This document shows positions 59,357-64,000 of a stretch of 64,000 nt of DNA, piece after piece. Below the pieces are notes generated by a model. It made no database searches, was not told the origin of the DNA, and saw nothing but the letters and a program-made list of their open reading frames with translations. The number at the start of each line of letters is the position of its first letter. Position 1 is the stretch's first letter. The stretch comes from Batrachochytrium dendrobatidis JAM81 (lineage: Eukaryota > Chytridiomycota > Chytridiomycetes > Rhizophydiales): assembly GCF_000203795.2 (NCBI RefSeq), contig NW_006281099.1, positions 3,374,532-3,438,531 on the forward strand, written 5' to 3'. The translations under genes were made by a program, and so were the position numbers.

Positions 59357-61619
59357 CTATAATTTCACTGTAACGCCGCTCAGCAGGAACGTAGTGATAC
59401 TCATGGATGGAAGAGAATAACTAAACGTCCCTTTGCTTGTTCCAACTGGATTCGCCACTTGTTTATGCAGCTCGTTTTGACCAACAGCTGTACGATACGC
59501 CAGCATGGGTGTATTGCTAGACACGCCAGCTAATTTTGATAAATCAAATGTGTGCATGTAGTTGATAGCGGGATCAGAATTAACAGCAACAATCGTGAGA
59601 ACAGATTTGGCGGGATTCCAAGACACAACAACACATATTATGCAGGGATCAAGATCGCTTGAGCGGGACGAGGAAAGAATCACACTGCCTGGACGGATAT
59701 GATTGCTGAATTGCATAAAGCCATAAAAGCCATTACTAGGAACTGGATCAAAAGTATTCGGATCAAGACCACCGCATTTAGGACATGTAGCTCGTGGAAG
59801 CACCAAGGTCCAATCGGGATTGTCATCTAAAACTTGCCAAAATACCCAAGCATTAACACGGGCAATGTTGATGTCAAGGATAATGTTGCTAGCCATGCCA
59901 ATAATACCACTCGAAGTCTGTCCGAAACCTCCACATTCCGACATCCAAGTGCGAGTCACACTTTTCGGAACTGCCGCCCGCCATTGTTGTCGAGTAAGAC
60001 TCCATGATTGGTCAGTCGAGTATCTGAAAATATAGAAACATAAATATTTTTAACCACGAGCTTTATAGCAAAGTCAGAGTATAGTTAGACTATCCACCAT
60101 GATTTTGGCATACCCATATCCATGTACGTTTGCCTTGGCGCTCTCTCCATATCCGGTTCCTCCATTTAAATTCTACACTATTCAGTTAATATTCAACTCC
60201 CGTCGCGTATGCAATCTTGATATTTAAAAAAAACTTACAAAAAGCGACCAGTTGTAAGCGTACTCATCCGCAGTAGTGAGCTGTTGGTATGGTTCGCAAT
60301 CATGCATTAGATTCAGTTTGAATTTATCAAAATCTTGCACCAGTTGTTTTATTCAACAATTGTATACATACCCCAACCTTTCCAGTGAGTCCACTGCTGT
60401 CTATGGCAGACCTTAGTATTGGGATAAAAGAGGCTTGCGTACGAGGTAAATACGTGCAGCCCTATCCATAAATTCAATTACATTGAGGTATCAGTTTAAA
60501 ATGATACTATTCAGTGTATGTGCGTGCAAGTCTTACTTCTTGTTGAGAATTAGTTCTCGAGGCTTGCCACCACATCACATTGGGCTCATTAAATGGCTCA
60601 ATTGAAGTAATATTGATTCCATCTTTATCACGAAGCGTCTTGACCACAATCGCAAGATATTCTGATTGATTGAAACACAAGTACAATCAGTATTGTTTAA
60701 AATACAGACAATCCAATAAATCAAAGCAGCAATTGAATGCAAAACTCAACTGGCAAAGTTGTTAAAATTGGCAGATGCCAAATTATCACCTCCATTGTAG
60801 TTTCCTCGCGATGTTCCAGAAATCGTCATCCACCAAGGAGCTAATTGCCACATCAATACAGGTTAAAAATCAAATGACATGCCATGAGCCATTTACACTC
60901 AACCCCCGCGTAGTGTATAGTCATATTACTTACGAGAGTTGGAAAAGGCTTCAACAATATTTACACCCATTTGCTGCGCCTGAATAGCGATTCGGCGTTG
61001 AGACATATCTGCATTCCAGTTCCAGACATTGGGAGAAGTTTGAAAGGCTGCAACCCCCTTGTGCTGCGTAAGAAGTGGATCGGCTGGTGTAGTGCCATCA
61101 GCAGCTGTGGGTGGAGACCCACCAATATTGTAACGAATAATATTGAGACCGAGACTGGGATATTTTGTACGAGAAAATATCAGATCCATAAGCGCCTGAT
61201 GCTTACAGGTTGAAAGACGACCTGCAAACTGGGCCCACCAACCTAGCCTATTTTCATTGGAAAGTGATTAGCTATGCCAAACTAAATTAAAGTAGTTGAT
61301 TGTGAGTCTAGTATAAAACTGTAATAGCTAAATACCAAGTTTGATTAGGCTGCAAGACCATAATCATCAGTTAATATATGCACGCGTTTGGGTCTACCAT
61401 ATAGCGGGCCAGTGATTCATACTCTTCAGATATTATAGAATACGACATCAGCCATCAAAACAGAATATATCAATCAACTCACGATGTCCCCCATCCTTCA
61501 AAAGATCGAGTCAGTGCTATCGGCATAACCTGCGTGTAATCTGTAGAGCTGACCGCCACAACGCCATGAGATGCAAGAGCAATACTGCCAACCACTTTTG
61601 CTATAACACTAATATGCAT
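59357..61619 (-). CDS. secreted glycoside hydrolase family 30 enzyme (endo-beta-1,6-galactanase-like)
   Basis: Eight exons, high to low: 61619-61483, 61247-60934, 60840-60751, 60661-60537, 60461-60372, 60280-60239, 60172-60114, 60023-59357; 507 aa. A signal peptide (AKVVGSIALASHGVVAV) is followed by the family opening FEGWGTSLGWWAQFAGRLS, then LGLNIIRYNIGGSP, PWWMTISGTSRGNYNG, the acid/base Glu in SIEPFNEPN, ANVHGYGYS, and the nucleophile Glu in TWMSECGGFG. A C-terminal beta-domain completes the clan GH-A layout. Family 30 enzymes cleave beta-1,6-linked glucan, galactan or xylan. The WW-rich N-terminus resembles the beta-1,6-galactanase group, but the substrate is not provable from sequence. 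Both catalytic residues are present, so it should be active. The exon 5/6 and 7/8 junctions required donors upstream of the first candidates. Confidence 0.83.
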
Positions 61620-61894
61620 GATTTCTTTCTAACCAAGCCAGAATAGTTTGAAAAAATGCTCAGAGCAACCACTATTTATCTTTTTTGACGGGCCCATTCA
61701 GTCATTACAATAATAAAAATAGCTTAGAGTAATCTTGTAAATTATTGAAATGGCATACGATTCTATCAATCGCGTGCTTGTTTTAATTTTATAACGAACC
61801 ATAATGGCAACGTTGTTATTATTATCAATGCAATTGTTTAAAGAATAATCAAACTGCTAAGCTTCATACCCCTGCTGATTCGGGTATTTGCCGC

Positions 61895-63208
61895 CTAAAG
61901 TATATCGTTTACATCCTCGCCATTACTAAAGTCCCAGATCATAACCTTCCGGTCCTATAAACAAAGCATGTGAGTATGTCATCATCCAGAATTCAAAAAA
62001 AGGAGTTTAAACACACCTGACTAGCACTAACAATCTTGGAAGGGTCAAGCTGCACGTGGAATACCCAGCTGGTGTGCGCATCTTTCAGATCTAGCATAAG
62101 GTCACCAGTCTTCATATTCCATACCTTGATGGACTGATCATATCCACCAGAGACAAGATGCTTGGTGTCAAAACATAGTGTTCGTACCAAGTCTTCGTGG
62201 CCAACCAGAGTGCGCAGACACTCTCCAGTTTCGGAATCCCAAATCTTGATGCTCTTGTCGTTGGATCCAGATGCAATTATTTTACCATCAAACTGAACAC
62301 ATGCAAGACCACGGGTATGGCCACTAAAGTCGCGAAGGCATACTCCAGTGTTGAGGTCCCACATTTTTACAAGACAGTCTCCTGAAGCGGAAACCAATCG
62401 GTTTTTGTGAATATGAATAGCATTAACAGCTGCATGATGGCCTTCCAAAGTAAGAGCAAGCTCGCCAGTGGATATAGTCCATACTCTAATCGTGTTATCT
62501 TTAGAACACGTATACAGTGTATTGCCCTCAAATCTCAAATCCAATACCGCTTGAGTGTGTCCAACCATCCTATGTCTAATCTCGCCAGTTTTTATGTCCC
62601 ATACAATTAATGTGGTGTCAGAAGATCCAGACACAAGGATATCGTCGTCATAATATAAGCACAAGACAGATCCAGTGTGGCCAGTTAATGTTCTGTAGCA
62701 TTTACGAGTATGAATGTCCCAAAAGCAAATGGTACGGTCTCGTGAGCCCGTAACAAGCTTTTCTGAATCATACTGTATGCAATAGACAGAATCGGTGTGG
62801 CCTGTTATTCCGTGTGGTTCGAGAGTGCCAGATGCCCAGTTATTTAGCAAGCGAACTTGCATTTGGTATAATGCTTTCCAGTCTCTAGCGATATAATACT
62901 TTTTGCGTTGTGTTTTGCTAAGACCAAAGCGGGAAATGTATTGTGCCTGCCAGACTTCATTGTCGTTGGCAACAAGATTCCATTTTTTGCAAGCAAGGGA
63001 TGCGGCTCTTATATCAGTTACATGCTTCATGATACCAACAGCAAGCTCCACGGGAAGTTTAGAGATAAAGTCTATAGTGCGAATTGTATGTTTGAATTAC
63101 GGAAAACGGGGGCCAATCCAAGTTGCAGATTTGAATACAAGTCAAGCAAGTGAAGGAAATAGTTAGCAAACGACTTCAGTACAAGATACCAAAGTAATGG
63201 TACATCAT
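61895..63208 (-). CDS. F-box/WD40 SCF substrate receptor (Met30/beta-TrCP-like)
   Basis: Three exons, high to low: 63208-63190, 63071-62017, 61954-61895; 377 aa. The tiny first exon (MMYHYF) is proposed because its phase-1 donor (TTTG|GTATCT) joins correctly to DFISKLPVELAVGIMKHV, the F-box start. An F-box of about 45 residues is followed by a spacer with WKALYQMQ and seven WD40 blades, each with the GHTDSV...LVTGSRDRTICFWDI pattern, the last split across the final intron (SASQ|DRKVMIWDF). F-box/WD proteins bind Skp1 and hold phosphorylated substrates for ubiquitination by SCF complexes. The closest named relatives are Met30/Pof1 and beta-TrCP/Fbw7, but the substrate cannot be deduced. A MITE begins 41 bp upstream of the start. 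Confidence 0.83.
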
Positions 63209-63248
63209 GTAGTCATTGAATTGAAGGTGGTGTCAAGCTATATCATGT

Positions 63249-63800
63249 AGTTGCAGCTATATCCACGTAAAATTCAGCACTAAACAAGGGTGTGGAGTGC
63301 ATAATAAACCACCCGACTCATGGAATAATTGGCATCAATTTACTGGTCAGCATTGTGCCATATAAACTGGCAGAATTCGCTGGTTTTTTCCCTGACGATT
63401 GGATAAAAGCAACAATTGCATTCCTACGACATACAATCTTTGTTTCTTGAACTAAAGCGCGAACGTATCCAAGCTTACAACACAACAAAGTGGAGTTTGA
63501 CAACAACAAAACAGCCAAACACAATCTCTGGATTACAATGTATAAACCCAGTTCCAAATTTGGTGATCGTACACTGTACAACTATGCCGAAAGTGGAAAA
63601 GGATAGGTTCAAACTATAGTTGTGAGCATTACACAACGAATGTTGTGCTTGAAGAGTTGGGAATATCTATCGAAAAGCAGTCAATTTCTAGTAGGAAAGC
63701 ACAATGAGTATTAATCATTGTCTATTTCAAAGCAAAATGAAGGCAGTCCATGCAGGATAAATACATAGAATGTTACATTTTACGTGGATACAGCTGTGAA
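63249..63800. mobile_element. MITE copy 12, full length, upstream of the F-box gene
   Basis: The left terminus is TTGCAGCTATATCCACGTAAAA and the right terminus TTTTACGTGGATACAGCTGTGAA, an almost perfect inverted repeat of about 22 bp. The interior has the complete set of family landmarks (TTTACTGGTCAGCATTGTG; GCATTCCTACGACATACA; ATCTCTGGATTACAATG; ATTTCTAGTAGGAAAGC). This is the best reference copy for a consensus. Confidence 0.8.
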
Positions 63801-63842
63801 TGTAACCCTAGTCAATTCGCCAACGATACGATTTATGCATCA

Positions 63843-64000
63843 CTACGCTATAAACAATACATCCAAACAAAAACATACCAATGTGATCGGGCTCGTCAAC
63901 GGCGAATGCAGAGTCAGTAGCGCTAGGAGGAGGTTGTTCATCCAAGTCCAATGTAGTATTAACATCTGAATTCGTATCATCAGAGTGGCTAGTATCTAAA
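63843..64000 (-). CDS. 3' end of an acidic gene truncated by the window end
   Basis: On the minus strand a frame is open from base 64000 to a donor at 63879|63878 (ATTG|GTATGT), encoding an acidic stretch (DTSHSDDTNSDVNTTLDLDE then QPPPSATDSAFAVDE). Splicing to the acceptor TATAG at 63848 gives only Ala and a TAG stop (63845-63843). The splice consensus is good but a five-base last exon is unusual, so the real 3' end may differ. No family was recognised. Confidence 0.4.

Noticed and set aside
60098..60113. GH30 exon 7 extended to the donor ATG|GTGGAT, suggesting a frameshifted pseudogene
   Set aside because: A better donor 16 bp upstream (TATGG|GTATGC) restores phase and the family motif VHGYGYS, so the gene is intact.
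1..64000. tRNA, rRNA and CRISPR arrays
   Set aside because: No B-box-like GGTTCGAATCC context with a matching cloverleaf, no rRNA-like stretches and no regularly spaced direct repeats were seen on reading both strands. A tRNA-scan program would be more sensitive.

Overview
The window is eukaryotic nuclear DNA from what looks like a zoosporic (chytrid) fungus. Almost every gene is split by short introns (about 50-150 bp, GT...AG, a few GC...AG). The DNA is AT-rich. The gene set mixes fungal signatures (an Fpk1/nrc-2 type AGC kinase, fungal-style RGS proteins, an Mrc1-like checkpoint mediator, a Taz1/TRF-like telomere protein) with proteins expected only in organisms that build a motile flagellum (a WDR87/97-like WD protein, an LRRC49-like tubulin polyglutamylase subunit, a centrin-like EF-hand protein). 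The assignment to a Batrachochytrium-like chytrid is an inference from content. No operons, tRNAs, rRNAs or CRISPR arrays were seen.

Layout. 1-531: 3' end of an unknown gene (+). 810-4404: RGS protein with a repeated C-terminal motif (-). 5374-6986: SLC35C2-like transporter (+). 7682-8619: PRELI/Ups1-like mitochondrial lipid transfer protein (+), bracketed by two near-identical inverted repeats. 9572-16806: 20-exon WD-repeat flagellar protein (+). 17517-18798: LRR protein (+). 19128-19796: small Lys/Ser-rich protein (+). 20338-22722: disordered 794-aa protein (-). 22920-26847: SCYL-type pseudokinase (+). 27449-28329: EF-hand protein (+). 28871-29745: RLP24 (+). 29939-32664: telobox/Myb protein (-). 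32771-37027: Mrc1/claspin-like (-). 37761-40194: WD protein (-). 40897-42295: RNF121-like RING ligase (+). 42398-46113: LRRC49-like, 16 exons (-). 47373-48310: small unknown (+). 48947-51631: tandem-RGS protein (+). 52574-56752: Fpk1-like kinase (+). 57221-58379: four-TM protein (-). 59357-61619: secreted GH30 glycosidase (-). 61895-63208: F-box/WD protein (-). 63843-64000: 3' end of another gene (-).

The most striking non-genic feature is a family of about a dozen short, non-coding elements of roughly 200-770 bp. They share terminal inverted repeats (core GTATTCACGTAAAATGGAAC), so they look like miniature inverted-repeat transposable elements (MITEs). They fill nearly every longer intergenic gap. 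Many lie within about 20-140 bp of start codons, often in the space shared by divergent gene pairs, so they probably form part of several promoters. One pair, in inverted orientation, flanks the Ups1-like gene. Another copy sits at the 3' end of the 794-aa gene, whose last codons read through a sequence resembling the element's terminus.

Gene models were built by hand: exon junctions were chosen so that reading phase, splice-site consensus and protein family all agree. Where they do not agree fully, the entry says so.
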